A stretch of DNA of 64,000 nt from an uncultured Porphyromonadaceae bacterium (GTDB taxonomy: Bacteria; Bacteroidota; Bacteroidia; Bacteroidales; Muribaculaceae), in the NCBI GenBank assembly GCA_900550395.1, contig URSD01000010.1, positions 6,336 to 70,335 on the forward strand, written 5' to 3'. Shown in pieces: positions 40,501 through 49,271 of this stretch. Below the pieces are notes generated by a model, which was given only the letters and a program-made list of their open reading frames with translations, did no database searches and was not told the DNA's origin. Numbering within the stretch: position 1 is the stretch's first letter; every line of letters begins with the position of its first letter. A program made the position numbers and the translations under genes.

Positions 40501-40917
40501 GGCGGCGCCGTTATCGGTCAGGAAGTAGTAGCCGGCGGTGGTGTAGGGGCTGGAGGTGACGGTGTAGCCGCCGTTGGCGTAGGTGAGCTCGTCGGGGCCT
40601 ATGGCATAGAACGTTATGCCTCGGGCCGAGGTCTCGGTCTGCACCAGGGGCAGGTCGTCGATGTAGTTGGCGGCGGTGAGTGCGTCGGGGACGCGTCGGC
40701 CGCCGTAGCCGTAGACACGCACGCTCTCCGGCGAAGTGAAGCCCCAGCCGCGCAGCTGCGCCGGAGTGATGCGGTAGAGTCCGGTGGACGGGACGGATAT
40801 TTTCACCCAGCGTCCCTCGGCGAGCACGGAGTGCGGTGCGTAGGTGTCGGCGGGCAGCGCCGTCAGGGTGATGACGGAGCAGAGCAGGCTTATGAGGAGA
40901 GTATATATTCGGGTCAT
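37501..40917 (-). CDS. porU: Type IX secretion system sortase PorU
   Basis: Removes the C-terminal sorting signal of T9SS cargo and attaches it to lipopolysaccharide at the cell surface. The start at 40917 gives the signal peptide MTRIYTLLISLLCSVITL; a longer frame upstream is the shadow of recQ. The 1138 residues contain a gingipain-type C25 peptidase domain (about 480-830) with the catalytic His in NYIGHATNHSW (about 640) and Cys in FIYAATCNFL (about 670). The C-terminal part ends in its own T9SS-type domain (SVYNMLGNPVWT, then RRVPRGIYVYRATI). porV is not adjacent. It follows recQ after 47 nt. Confidence 0.87.
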   Translation of the reverse strand: MTRIYTLLISLLCSVITLTALPADTYAPHSVLAEGRWVKISVPSTGLYRITPAQLRGWGFTSPESVRVYGYGGRRVPDALTAANYIDDLPLVQTETSARGITFYAIGPDELTYANGGYTVTSSPYTTAGYYFLTDNGAAARAIEQGGTPGASSPATTFTEVLHHEVDRLSPGEAGPMLVGEDFRMTPRRTFNFDAPQRVQTEPLWLACSFVAVTPSAQSYVDLAVNGLELPRNSSSSVPTMSTSSYQHAMMTVARHTFTLDDAADRLNVYVSHASPSSAVYNAWLNYLTINYTRRLAMPAAGVLAFRSASSRLSLEGGAADGVSIWDVTDPLDIRSMSSAAEGSSAVWTNDYTGTRHYVAFRSEASLPAPTYVGSVANSDLHAHSGYDMVIFTTAATRDASERIADIHRSESDSLRVAVVNVDDVYNEFGSGAADVSALRKYLKMLYDRDAQNPAAAHRLGYVLLMGRATYDNRRLTADLKSYTGPLMPAWVNRNDSESLHDSFGYCTDDFIAMLEDGSGVDTGLDRISVAVGRMPVSSAREAATVVDKLKQYVDKSSRTPWKNAVVVLADDGDNEIHIKQADSLCHYLMETPGQQHIVSKIFTDAYPLVNGIYQSARDEMYRRLDEGAVWWNYIGHATNHSWTGEGMLTFSDINNLYLRNLPFIYAATCNFLRWDAAETSGGEMMWAERNGGCIGIISATRPVYITDNGYFTNAMGRAIGVRDASGRFLRAGDVYRRAKNDIRRGQTAPIADDKNRLRYVFCGDPALKLVTPSNLVRVDSIDGTPFNPDDQPTLAALQRARVSGHVEDPSGNLLADFSGTATIELYDAERSLTTAGNNEGDIYTFDTQGAKLLSVSAPVSAGRFTATLAMPANIADNFRPATLNMYACEDGAGTREAIGVSRDLYAYGVDETGVPDTTPPSIDRFQLNHSGFSSGDAVSTHTPMVLASVSDDVGINISSAGIGRQITLMMDSTVTYSDVALYYRPHADGTPGGTINYPMPDVAEGLHTLRLRVWDTSGNPAEQSIEFFAKADIAPQIFDLYCDANPARTTAGFYITHDAPDATVTVTVSVYNMLGNPVWTRTERGRSDMFTTTPIQWNLCDGTGRRVPRGIYVYRATISVDGETHSTASRRLAVTAY

Positions 40918-40964
40918 TGCGTGTACGGAACAAGTTAAATAATATAACGCGCGCGATGTGCGGT

Positions 40965-42863
40965 TTATTGTGTTGCAGGCCTGACGATGTTGCCGTCGAG
41001 GCGCAGGGTGCCGTCGTCGAGCATGGAGCGCAGGGCGTCGGCGGCTCGGTCGGGACGGGAGGGGCATAGCTCCGGCAGGTCGCCGACGGCGAGGCCTCCG
41101 GGCGCGGCGGCGCGTCCGGCTATGGCGCGGCGCAGGTCGGTGTCGGCGCAGGTCGGCGCCGCGGCCCGTTCGCGGCAGAGGTCGCATTTGCCGCATGGCT
41201 CGCCGGGCTGCTGGCCGAAGTATTCCAGCATGATTCCGGTGCGGCAGCCTTGCGTGGCCGAGGCGAAGCGGAGCATCTGCTCGGTGCGGTGCTCGGCGCG
41301 CTCGCGGCGCAGGTCGTAGACTTCGGGCGAGAGCTGCACGTGGCGCGTCTCGATGCGGGCGTAGGGGAAGTAGACGTAGGGCGTTAGGCGCCGCGGCACG
41401 TAGTGCAGCACGTGCATGCGGCTCAGGGCGAGCATGGTGTCGTAGAAGGTGGTCTGCGACACGCCGGCCGCGGCTGCCAGACGCCCCTCGTCGATGCCCA
41501 CATAGTCGGCGAATATGCCGGGGCAGTTGCGCAGAAGCACCATCAGCACGGCTTCCTGCACCGGCTCGAGCCGCAGGTCGTAGAACTCGTCGCGGCGCAT
41601 CGTGGCAATCACACGTGCCTGCATGGCCTGCTCGTCGCTGTACTCGATGTAGCCGGCGCGACTCAGCAGGGCGAGGGCGTTGTGGGTCTGGCGCACGGGC
41701 AGCCGGCGGCGGTTGCAGAAGTCCCGGAGGTCAAGGTCGTAGACGCCCTCGAAGCCGCCGCCCACGCTGATGTCGAGGCTGACGCACAGTTCCTCGTAGA
41801 TGCGCGCCACGAACTCCTTGGGCGGGAACTGCTCGCTGATGCGCCGGCGCAGCACGCCGTTGTCGGCGGGGGCATAGAGCAGCACGGCGTAGGCCGGCGC
41901 TCCGTCGCGCCCCGCGCGTCCGGCTTCCTGGTAGTATTCCTCGAGGGTGGACGGCAGGTCGAAGTGCACCACCAGGCGCACGTCGGGTTTGTCGATGCCC
42001 ATCCCGAAAGCGTTGGTCGCCACCATCACGCGCACGGCGCCCGTGCGCCATGCGTCCTGATTGGCCGTCTTCGTCATGGGGTCGAGTCCGGCATGGTAGG
42101 GCGCGGCGTCGATGCCCTCGCGCCGCAGCGTGGCGGCGAGCTCGACCGAGCGCTGCCGAGAGCGCACGTAGACGATGGCGCAGCCCGATGTGTGGCTCAG
42201 CACGTGCAGCAGCATCTGCTCCTTGTGGGGCGTGCGGCGCACTATGAAGCTGAGGTTGGGGCGCGCGAAGCTGAGGGCGTGCAGGCGCGGGGAGCGCATG
42301 CCCAACTTGTCGGCGATGTCGGCCACCACGTCGGGCGTGGCCGAGGCCGTGAGCGCGAGCATGGGCGCATCCGGGAAAAGGGGACGCAGCTCGGCTATGT
42401 GCAGGTAGGAGGGACGGAAGTCGTAGCCCCACTGCGAGATGCAGTGCGCCTCGTCCACGACGATAAGGCTTACGTCCCACGAGCGCAGCTCCTGGAGGAA
42501 AGGCTTGCGGCGCAGCTTCTCGGGCGCCACGTACACTATGCGCGCGCGACCCAGGCGGGCGCTGTCGGCGGCGTAGCGCGCCTCGCGGCGGGTAAGGCCG
42601 GAGTGGAGGCATGCGGCGCGTATGCCGCGTGCCGCGAGATTGTCGGCCTGGTCCTTCATCAGCGACACCAGGGGCGTCACCACGAGCGTGACGCCGGGCA
42701 GCATCATGGCCGGCACCTGGAAGGTGATGCTCTTGCCGCCGCCGGTGGGCAGCAGCCCGGTGACGTCGTGGCCGGCGAGTATGTCGGTCACGATTTCGCG
42801 CTGGCACGGACGGAAGCTGTCGTAGCCCCAGTAGCGTCGGAGTATGTCCTCCGGGGTGTCCAT
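40965..42863 (-). CDS. recQ: RecQ-family ATP-dependent DNA helicase
   Basis: A 3'-5' DNA helicase of 632 residues. Walker A is LLPTGGGKSITF (about 35-46), DEAHCISQWGYDFRPSY is the DEAH box with the aromatic-rich loop, and QEAGRAGRDG is motif VI. The RQC zinc site is reduced to CGKCDLCRE plus upstream Cys near 548. There is no HRDC domain; a winged-helix-like region and a short tail end the protein. It lies 7 nt after recJ, so exonuclease and helicase are co-expressed, as expected for RecF-pathway resection. Confidence 0.9.
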   Translation of the reverse strand: MDTPEDILRRYWGYDSFRPCQREIVTDILAGHDVTGLLPTGGGKSITFQVPAMMLPGVTLVVTPLVSLMKDQADNLAARGIRAACLHSGLTRREARYAADSARLGRARIVYVAPEKLRRKPFLQELRSWDVSLIVVDEAHCISQWGYDFRPSYLHIAELRPLFPDAPMLALTASATPDVVADIADKLGMRSPRLHALSFARPNLSFIVRRTPHKEQMLLHVLSHTSGCAIVYVRSRQRSVELAATLRREGIDAAPYHAGLDPMTKTANQDAWRTGAVRVMVATNAFGMGIDKPDVRLVVHFDLPSTLEEYYQEAGRAGRDGAPAYAVLLYAPADNGVLRRRISEQFPPKEFVARIYEELCVSLDISVGGGFEGVYDLDLRDFCNRRRLPVRQTHNALALLSRAGYIEYSDEQAMQARVIATMRRDEFYDLRLEPVQEAVLMVLLRNCPGIFADYVGIDEGRLAAAAGVSQTTFYDTMLALSRMHVLHYVPRRLTPYVYFPYARIETRHVQLSPEVYDLRRERAEHRTEQMLRFASATQGCRTGIMLEYFGQQPGEPCGKCDLCRERAAAPTCADTDLRRAIAGRAAAPGGLAVGDLPELCPSRPDRAADALRSMLDDGTLRLDGNIVRPATQ

Positions 42864-42870
42864 CGGGGTG

Positions 42871-44598
42871 TTACACCTGTGTGTTGATCTGCTTGACGAG
42901 CAGCTGGAGCGACGAGGTGGCGTTGCGGTGCTTGTTCTCCTCGATGGTGTAGCAGATGTTGAATGGCGCGCCGGAGCTGATGTGCTTGAAGTACGGCGCC
43001 ATGTTGAAGGCTATGCCGTTGATTACCTTGCCGCTTGTGTCGTCCACGAGCTCAAGCTTTATGTGCTCCAGGTTCTTGCCCACGAGCTTGCTGGTGCCGA
43101 AGTCCTTAACGCGCATGGTGCAGAAGGTGGGCTTCTGGTTGCCGGGGCCGAAGGGGTTGAACAGGCGCAGCGTCGACACGAATTCCGGCGTTATCTGCGA
43201 GAAGTTGATTATCGCGTCGATGTTGACCTGCGGAGTGAGCTGCTCAGGCAGGATGTTGGCCGCCACGTACTGCTCGAAGCGGCGCGCGAACTCGTCGATG
43301 TTCTCCACCTTCATCGACAGGCCCACGGCGTAGGCGTGGCCGCCGAAGTTCTCCAGGAGGTCGCGCACGGAGTCGACGGCCTTGTAGACGTCGAATCCCT
43401 GCACGGAGCGCGACGAGCCGGTGGCGAGCCCGTTGGCGAGGGTCAGCACCACGGCCGGCTTGTAGTACAGCTCGGTCAGGCGGGAGGCCACGATGCCTAT
43501 GATGCCCTTGTGCCAGCTCTTGTTGTAGATGACGATGGAGCGCTTGGGCGAGTACATCTCGCCGCGCGACTCGAGTATGGAGTTGGCCTCCTCGGTGATC
43601 TGCTTGTCCAGCTCCTTGCGGTCCTTGTTGTACTGGTCGATGGCGAGAGCGAGCTCGGCGGCGTCCTTGGCGTTGCGGGCGGTGAGGAGCTCCACGGCCT
43701 CGCGGCCGCTCTGCATCCGGCCCGAGGCGTTGATGCGCGGTCCTATCTTGAAGATGACGTCGCTGATGGTGATTTCCTTGCCGCCGAGGCCGCAGGTGCG
43801 GATGATGGCGCGCAGGCCCATGTTGGGGTTGCTGTTGAGGCGCTTGAGGCCGGCGTATGCCATGACGCGGTTCTCGTCGACCATGGGCACGATGTCGGCG
43901 GCGATGCTGACGGCCACCAGGTCGAGCATGGCCTCGAGCTCGGCGGTGCCTATGCCGTTGCTGATGCTGAAGGCCTGCATGAACTTGTAGCCTACGCCGC
44001 ATCCGCTGAGGTGGGGGCAGGGGTAGGTGGAGCCTTCCAGCTTGGGGTTGAGGATGGCGGCGGCCGGCGGCAGCTCCTCGTCGGGCACGTGGTGGTCGCA
44101 GATGATGAAGTCGATGCCCAGCTCCTTGGCGTAGGCTATCTCCTCGTTGGCCTTGATGCCGCAGTCGAGGATGATGATAAGCTTCACGCCCTGCTCGGCG
44201 GCCAGGTCGATGGTGGGCTTGGAGATGCCGTAGCCCTCGTCGTAGCGCGTGGGGATGTAGTAGTCTATCTCGGAGTAGTAGTTCTGCAGGTAGCGGTACA
44301 CGAGCGCCACGGCCGTCGTGCCGTCCACGTCGTAGTCTCCGTAGACCATTATTCGTTCTTTGGCCCCCATCGCTCTGTTGAGCCTGTCTACAGCCTTGTC
44401 CATGTCGGGCATGAGGAAGGGGTCGTGGAGGTCGCGCAGCGAAGGATGGAAAAATTTCTCAGCTTCGGCAACCGAACGAATGCCTCGCTGCACCAGCAGT
44501 TCGCTTACCGGCGAGACGGCGGCAAACCTTCGTGCGAGCTCTGCCTCGAGCTTCTGTTCTTCTGTAGTCAGGGGCAAGTAATTCCATTTACTTGTCAT
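42871..44598 (-). CDS. recJ: Single-stranded-DNA-specific exonuclease RecJ
   Basis: A 5'-3' exonuclease on single-stranded DNA acting in recombination and mismatch repair. The 575-residue protein has the DHH domain (VYGDYDVDGTTA, about 85-96; DCGIKANEE; ICDHHVPDEELPPA) and the DHHA1 part with NASGRMQSGREAVELL. The C-terminal OB fold follows (FCTMRVKDFGTSKLVGKNLEH). It is the first gene of recJ-recQ-porU. Confidence 0.95.
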   Translation of the reverse strand: MTSKWNYLPLTTEEQKLEAELARRFAAVSPVSELLVQRGIRSVAEAEKFFHPSLRDLHDPFLMPDMDKAVDRLNRAMGAKERIMVYGDYDVDGTTAVALVYRYLQNYYSEIDYYIPTRYDEGYGISKPTIDLAAEQGVKLIIILDCGIKANEEIAYAKELGIDFIICDHHVPDEELPPAAAILNPKLEGSTYPCPHLSGCGVGYKFMQAFSISNGIGTAELEAMLDLVAVSIAADIVPMVDENRVMAYAGLKRLNSNPNMGLRAIIRTCGLGGKEITISDVIFKIGPRINASGRMQSGREAVELLTARNAKDAAELALAIDQYNKDRKELDKQITEEANSILESRGEMYSPKRSIVIYNKSWHKGIIGIVASRLTELYYKPAVVLTLANGLATGSSRSVQGFDVYKAVDSVRDLLENFGGHAYAVGLSMKVENIDEFARRFEQYVAANILPEQLTPQVNIDAIINFSQITPEFVSTLRLFNPFGPGNQKPTFCTMRVKDFGTSKLVGKNLEHIKLELVDDTSGKVINGIAFNMAPYFKHISSGAPFNICYTIEENKHRNATSSLQLLVKQINTQV

Positions 44599-44670
44599 TT
44601 ATGTAGTGCTTATATTTGCAACCTGATAGTGCGGGCGAAGCGCACTGCGCGTACCCTCCGCATTCTGATG

Positions 44671-44678
44671 CAAAAATA
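44671..44678 (-). promoter_or_regulatory. -7 box of recJ
   Basis: Minus strand TATTTTTG about 75 nt before the ATG. No -33 box at the normal distance. Confidence 0.45.
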
Positions 44679-44730
44679 CGATTTTTTCATGATAACAGCC
44701 GGTGCGTTAATGAATATTAACGAAATGTGG

Positions 44731-44761
44731 GTTGATAGTTGATAGGGGATAGGTAAGAGGG
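44731..44761. repeat. Intergenic mosaic module, single copy
   Basis: GTTGATAGTTGATAGGGGAT followed by AGGTAAGAGGG, the same module as at 33523 and 22265, here without the palindromic partner. Confidence 0.7.
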
Positions 44762-44820
44762 TTGCGTATTCTCTAAACTCAGTTTTTTGTATATTTCGCG
44801 GTTATAATCGCAAAAATTTG

Positions 44821-44828
44821 TACCTTTG
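44821..44828 (+). promoter_or_regulatory. -7 box of the Fic gene
   Basis: TACCTTTG 26 nt before the ATG at 44854. It lies inside the longer open frame that begins at 44818, so the shorter start is preferred. The -33 box is weak. Confidence 0.6.
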
Positions 44829-44853
44829 TATTCTCTTAATCGTGATTTTTTGT

Positions 44854-46341
44854 ATGGCAGTGAAAGTTGATACCCGGAAAGAGATTATCTTCGGTTCATC
44901 TGACCCGAACATTTCCCGTGTGCTTAGCAAAAGGGAAAAGGACGGTGAGTTGCGAAAGGTTGCCCCGCGCATATACACGACCAATCTCGTTGACAGTCTG
45001 GAAAATATCGTGCGACGCAACCTTATGGATATTCTTGTGTACCGGTATCCGGACGCTATCATAAGCCATCGCAGTGCCAAAGAAATGCGGCCTACCGCGA
45101 CGGGTGATTTCTTCCTGACAAATTCAACGACAAGGAGAATTACCGACTTGCCCGGAATAATTCTCAACTTTGTAAAAGGGCCGAAAGCATCACCTCACGA
45201 TATACCGTTCATGGGTATGCACATATCAGGTGAACATAGGTATATGCTTGAGAATATGCAGGTATCAAGAAAGTCCGGTGATGAATCACGCGTTCTTCCC
45301 ATCAGTGTGATTGAAAACAAACTCGAACAGATACTGCTGACCGGTGGAGAAGACCGGCTAAACGAATATCGTGACGAATTGAGAGCCGTTGCCGAAGAGC
45401 TTGGGATGCAGAGCGAATTTGCAAAGATAAACAATATCATTTCTGCGCTACTCTCAACTCATGATGCTAAAGTGTTGTCGACGGACTCTGCAAAAGCACG
45501 TGCCGCCGGCAATCCGTTTGACAGGACAAGGGTTGAACTTTTTGAAGTGCTTTTCGATGCGGTGAAGGACCGGTATTTCGTCATCCGCAACAATCGCAAT
45601 ACGGATGAGGAATCGTTCCGCCTTTTTTCATTCTTTGAGAGCTATTTTTCAAATTATATAGAGGGCACCGAGTTTGAAGTGGATGAAGCTAAAGCGATTG
45701 TTGACTCCGGTATTCCAATGCCACGGCGCGATGAAGACTCACACGACATTCTCGGAACATTCAAGGTGCTGTCAAACCGCGCCGAAATGATGAAGACGCC
45801 GACATCGCCAAAAGAGTTGTTTTCGATTCTTAGCCACAGACACAGCATCCTGCTTGAAGGACGGCCGCACATGAATCCCGGAATTTTCAAAACGAAAAAC
45901 AATCGTGCCGGAATGACAGAGTTTGTGGACTATCAGCTTGTGAAAGGCACGCTCTCGCAGGGTTTCAAATACTATGCGGCCTTGACAGACCCGTTTGCGC
46001 GTGCGATATTCATGATGTTTATGATCAGCGAGGTGCATCCGTTCAATGACGGCAACGGTCGTGTCGCCCGCGTGATGATGAATGCCGAGCTGGTTCGTGC
46101 CGACCAGTCGCGTATAATTGTACCGACAGTATTCCGCGAAGACTACATTCTTGCATTGCGAAAGCTGACCCGCCACAAAGACCCGATGGCATATATCAAC
46201 GTAATGACAAAACTCCACCAGTTCAGCGACAACCTGTACGGTACCGATTTTACCGAACTTAAAAACTACCTTGCAGCCTGCAATGCCTACGAAGAACCTT
46301 CACGGGCGAAGCTACAGATCATAGATATAAACAGCCTCTGA
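44854..46341 (+). CDS. AbiEi-like winged-helix and Fic-domain fusion protein
   Basis: A 495-residue protein. The C-terminal half is a Fic domain with the active-site motif HPFNDGNGR (395-403), the set used to transfer AMP or other nucleotides to target proteins. SNYIEG (266-271) fits the inhibitory motif S/T-x-x-x-E-G/N placed N-terminal to the Fic core, so the enzyme is probably self-inhibited. Residues 1-140 (ISRVLSKREKDGELRKVAPR at 20-39, then YTTN) look like a winged helix followed by the small domain seen in AbiEi-type antitoxins; this part is a tentative call. GC is lower than in adjacent genes. Monocistronic; may be a stress or phage-response protein. Confidence 0.78.
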   Translation: MAVKVDTRKEIIFGSSDPNISRVLSKREKDGELRKVAPRIYTTNLVDSLENIVRRNLMDILVYRYPDAIISHRSAKEMRPTATGDFFLTNSTTRRITDLPGIILNFVKGPKASPHDIPFMGMHISGEHRYMLENMQVSRKSGDESRVLPISVIENKLEQILLTGGEDRLNEYRDELRAVAEELGMQSEFAKINNIISALLSTHDAKVLSTDSAKARAAGNPFDRTRVELFEVLFDAVKDRYFVIRNNRNTDEESFRLFSFFESYFSNYIEGTEFEVDEAKAIVDSGIPMPRRDEDSHDILGTFKVLSNRAEMMKTPTSPKELFSILSHRHSILLEGRPHMNPGIFKTKNNRAGMTEFVDYQLVKGTLSQGFKYYAALTDPFARAIFMMFMISEVHPFNDGNGRVARVMMNAELVRADQSRIIVPTVFREDYILALRKLTRHKDPMAYINVMTKLHQFSDNLYGTDFTELKNYLAACNAYEEPSRAKLQIIDINSL

Positions 46342-46360
46342 CTGCCGAAACGCATGCCGA

Positions 46361-46392
46361 TTTGTTTATCGGCCAAATATTCGTTACATTTG
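46361..46392 (+). promoter_or_regulatory. Promoter of the seven-gene importer/TIR/TPR operon
   Basis: TTTG (46361-46364), 20 nt, TACATTTG (46385-46392). The predicted leader is about 22 nt to the ATG at 46419. No other convincing promoter was seen before 57649. Confidence 0.85.
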
Positions 46393-46418
46393 CATTCAAA
46401 AGCAACATTATCATACTC

Positions 46419-47555
46419 ATGAAGCACATATTCATTTCGCTTGCAATGGCTTTTACGGCTCTGGCCGGTTTCGCAGCCGGGGAGGAGCCGTGGTACTACG
46501 TCGACGCGCAGGACCTGCGTGTCATCAATAAAGGCTGGGAAAACACGCTGCGCCCCTACACGCGCATCCCCGCCACGCTGCAGGACAGCGTGCGCCCCGA
46601 CCTGTGGGAGCGCTCGCAGTGCTCCAGCGGCATAGCGGTGCGCTTCGCCACCGACTCCAAGCGCATAGGCGTGAAGTACGAGCTGCTCTGGAACACGCAC
46701 ATGATACACATGGCCGATACCGGCCTGAAAGGCACCGACCTGTACATCTTCGAGGGCGACTCGGTGTGGCGCCATGTCAACACCAACCGCCCTTATCTCA
46801 AAAACAAGGAGGACAAGACGGACAAGACCGTGGAGAGCACCTACGTGGAGAACCTTGACGGACGCATGCACGAGTACATGATATACCTGCCGCTGTACGA
46901 CGGCGTGGAGCGCCTGTGGGTCAAGGTGGACAGCGACGCCACCATCAACGCCGGCCGGCCGGGGCTTATCGACAAGGACACCAAAATCGTGGCCTACGGC
47001 ACGAGCATTCTCCAGGGCGGATGCGCATCGCGCACGGGCATGGCTGCCACCAACATCCTCTCGCGCGAGCTGAACTGCGAGGTGGTGAACATCGGCATCA
47101 GCGGCGAGGGCAAGATGGACTTCTGCATGGCGCGCGCGATGGCCGAAATCCCCGACGCCGACATGTATCTGCTCGACCCGGTGCCCAACTGCACGGAGAT
47201 GATGTGCGATACGCTCACCTACGACTTCGTCAACATCCTGCGCCGGGCGCGGCCCGAGGTGCCGATAGTGATGGTGGAAGGTCCCATCTATCCCTATGCG
47301 CGCTACGACAGCCATTTCGGCAACTATCTGCCGCGCAAGAACGCCGCTTTCCGCCGCAACTACGAGCGCCTGAAGGCCGAGAATCCCGACAATCTCTACT
47401 ATGTGGATTCGGAGGGACTTGACGGCGTGGAGGACGACGGCACCGTGGACGGCATACATCTTACCGACCTCGGCTTCCGCCATTACGCCGACAAACTGAA
47501 GCCGGTCCTGCAGAAAATACTTGATAAAAAGAAATGCGCCGCACAGCCGCACTGA
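46419..47555 (+). CDS. SGNH-type esterase with GxDLY N-terminal domain
   Basis: A 378-residue exported hydrolase; signal peptide to about residue 20 (MKHIFISLAMAFTALAGFAA). The N-terminal beta-sandwich carries KGTDLYIFEGD, the GxDLY signature. The C-terminal SGNH domain has YGTSILQGG with the nucleophile Ser (about 194), the LDPVPNC block, and DGIHLTDLGFRHY with the catalytic Asp/His. Such enzymes deacetylate sugars or hydrolyse other small esters. The start is fixed by the promoter at 46361-46392. Its last 22 nt overlap the next gene. Confidence 0.85.
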   Translation: MKHIFISLAMAFTALAGFAAGEEPWYYVDAQDLRVINKGWENTLRPYTRIPATLQDSVRPDLWERSQCSSGIAVRFATDSKRIGVKYELLWNTHMIHMADTGLKGTDLYIFEGDSVWRHVNTNRPYLKNKEDKTDKTVESTYVENLDGRMHEYMIYLPLYDGVERLWVKVDSDATINAGRPGLIDKDTKIVAYGTSILQGGCASRTGMAATNILSRELNCEVVNIGISGEGKMDFCMARAMAEIPDADMYLLDPVPNCTEMMCDTLTYDFVNILRRARPEVPIVMVEGPIYPYARYDSHFGNYLPRKNAAFRRNYERLKAENPDNLYYVDSEGLDGVEDDGTVDGIHLTDLGFRHYADKLKPVLQKILDKKKCAAQPH

Positions 47556-49270
47556 CAGCCGTTCTTCTGTTGCTCTGCGCCTGCAACAGGGATGAGGAGA
47601 TAACAGCCGACGGGTTCGCACCGGTAATCACACTCACCGGCTGCGACGATTCGGGCACGTATTACGTGCATCCGGGCGAATCGCTGACCATCGCGCCGGA
47701 CTACGAGAATGTCCGTGGCGCCGAATACTCCTGGACTCTTGGGGGCGAGGTGGTCTGCCGCGAGCCGTCGTGGACGGCCATATGGCCCGAAACGGGATTC
47801 TATACCGTCACGCTCACCGTCAGTACCGATGCCGGGACCGCCCGCGAGCAGCTGTACGTGAGCGTGGCCGAGCTGCAGCCGCCGGTGTTCTGGCTGCCGC
47901 GGCCAGAGGGAGGCTTCCGTGTCGAGGCCGGCTGCGAGTTGCTGCTCGTGCCGCAGTTCCGCTACGGCCGGCCGGCTGCCGACGCGATAGAGTGGAGCGT
48001 CGACGGACGCCGCGAGGCCACCGGCGGGGAATTCTCTTTCGTGCGCGACACGCCCGGCAGATACGCGGTGCGCGTGGAGGCCTCCAATGCCGACGGCACG
48101 TCGGCGCAGGAGATCACGGTAGAGGTGGTGGAGAGCATGCTCTCGGTAAGTTTCCCGCCTATGCTTCTGATGCAGCCCGGCAGCGGCGTGCATGTGGGCG
48201 CCGGACTTCCCGTGAGCCTTGTGCCGCTGACGTCCGGCTTCAGGTCGCCCGTGTTCGCATGGACTGTTGACGGAGCTCCCGCCGGGGTCGGCGATGCGCT
48301 GGTGTTCGTGCCTTCCGCTTCCTGCATCGTGGAGCTGACGGTAACGGAAACCGAAGGCCGGAACGAGGGGCGCTCGGCAAGCGCTTCAGTGGCAGTGGAT
48401 GTTTCGCCTTTATCCGCGCGCAGGCCGGTGTCGGCCGGGTCGTCGCGGCGCCTTACAGCCGTGGCTGAATACATGCCTGCACCCGGACAGTTTGTTGACG
48501 AGAACGGCGACCTTGCCGGATCGGACCATGACGAAGCATGTATCCGTGCGCTGCGGACTATGCAGGCCGGTGGTTATGTGTCGCTGGGTGCATATGGCGG
48601 CTATATCGTGGCTGCTTTCGACCACAGCATAACGCCTTCCGGGGCTGCCTGGGACATAGCTGTAGGCGGCAACTCTTTCGTGGCGGCGGTGGGAAGCAGC
48701 AACGAGCCGGGCACGGTATGGGTGGCTCCGGATGCCAACGGCAACGGCGAGCCCGACGACGAATGGTATGTGCTGCGCGGCTCCGACATGGCCGACCGCC
48801 CCCGGACGCAGATGCTCGATGTGACGTATTACAGACCCGATGTGCCGCAGACCGATGTGCCGTGGACTGCTTCCGACGGTCGCCGCGGCACGGTGGATTA
48901 CCTGCCGGAGTTTCACGACCAGCCGTGCTACTATCCGGCATGGGCGCCCGACTGCTATACGCTGCGCGGCATCTCGCTGCCTGCGCGCAATTATCCCGAA
49001 GGAGGGACCTGGACGTTGCCTGCCGCGGCATGGGGCTATGCCGACAATGCCGGCAGCGACTCGTTTGAGCTGCTGCCTCCGGCCGGCCACGGCGGACTGT
49101 ATACCGGCCTGCGGATAGAGAACGCGGTGGCGGCCGACGGCACCCCCGTGAAGCTCCCGTTTGTCGACTTCGTGATGGTGCGCTCCGCTACGGTGGGCAA
49201 GAGTGGATGGCTGGGAGAGATATCTACCGAAGTTACTGATGTCGTGGACTATTCAATGATTGATAATTGA
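47534..49270 (+). CDS. PKD-domain surface lipoprotein of cobalamin/siderophore-type loci
   Basis: A 578-residue lipoprotein (lipobox LLLCAC, Cys about 17). Two or three PKD-like Ig folds occupy about 30-290 (AEYSWTLGGEVVCREPSWTA, TPGRYAVRVEASNADG). The C-terminal domain (about 320-578) contains WVAPDANGNGEPDDEWYVL, a block I associate with surface proteins encoded beside Bacteroides corrinoid-uptake genes. It is probably an outer-membrane lipoprotein that captures or delivers ligand. It starts inside the esterase gene; btuF-like gene follows after 1 nt. Confidence 0.75.
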   Translation: MRRTAALTAVLLLLCACNRDEEITADGFAPVITLTGCDDSGTYYVHPGESLTIAPDYENVRGAEYSWTLGGEVVCREPSWTAIWPETGFYTVTLTVSTDAGTAREQLYVSVAELQPPVFWLPRPEGGFRVEAGCELLLVPQFRYGRPAADAIEWSVDGRREATGGEFSFVRDTPGRYAVRVEASNADGTSAQEITVEVVESMLSVSFPPMLLMQPGSGVHVGAGLPVSLVPLTSGFRSPVFAWTVDGAPAGVGDALVFVPSASCIVELTVTETEGRNEGRSASASVAVDVSPLSARRPVSAGSSRRLTAVAEYMPAPGQFVDENGDLAGSDHDEACIRALRTMQAGGYVSLGAYGGYIVAAFDHSITPSGAAWDIAVGGNSFVAAVGSSNEPGTVWVAPDANGNGEPDDEWYVLRGSDMADRPRTQMLDVTYYRPDVPQTDVPWTASDGRRGTVDYLPEFHDQPCYYPAWAPDCYTLRGISLPARNYPEGGTWTLPAAAWGYADNAGSDSFELLPPAGHGGLYTGLRIENAVAADGTPVKLPFVDFVMVRSATVGKSGWLGEISTEVTDVVDYSMIDN

Positions 49271-49271
49271 T

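Noticed and set aside
40918..41196. N-terminal extension of porU
   Set aside because: The extra residues are Arg/Pro-rich and lie opposite codons of the recQ end; the signal peptide begins at 40917.
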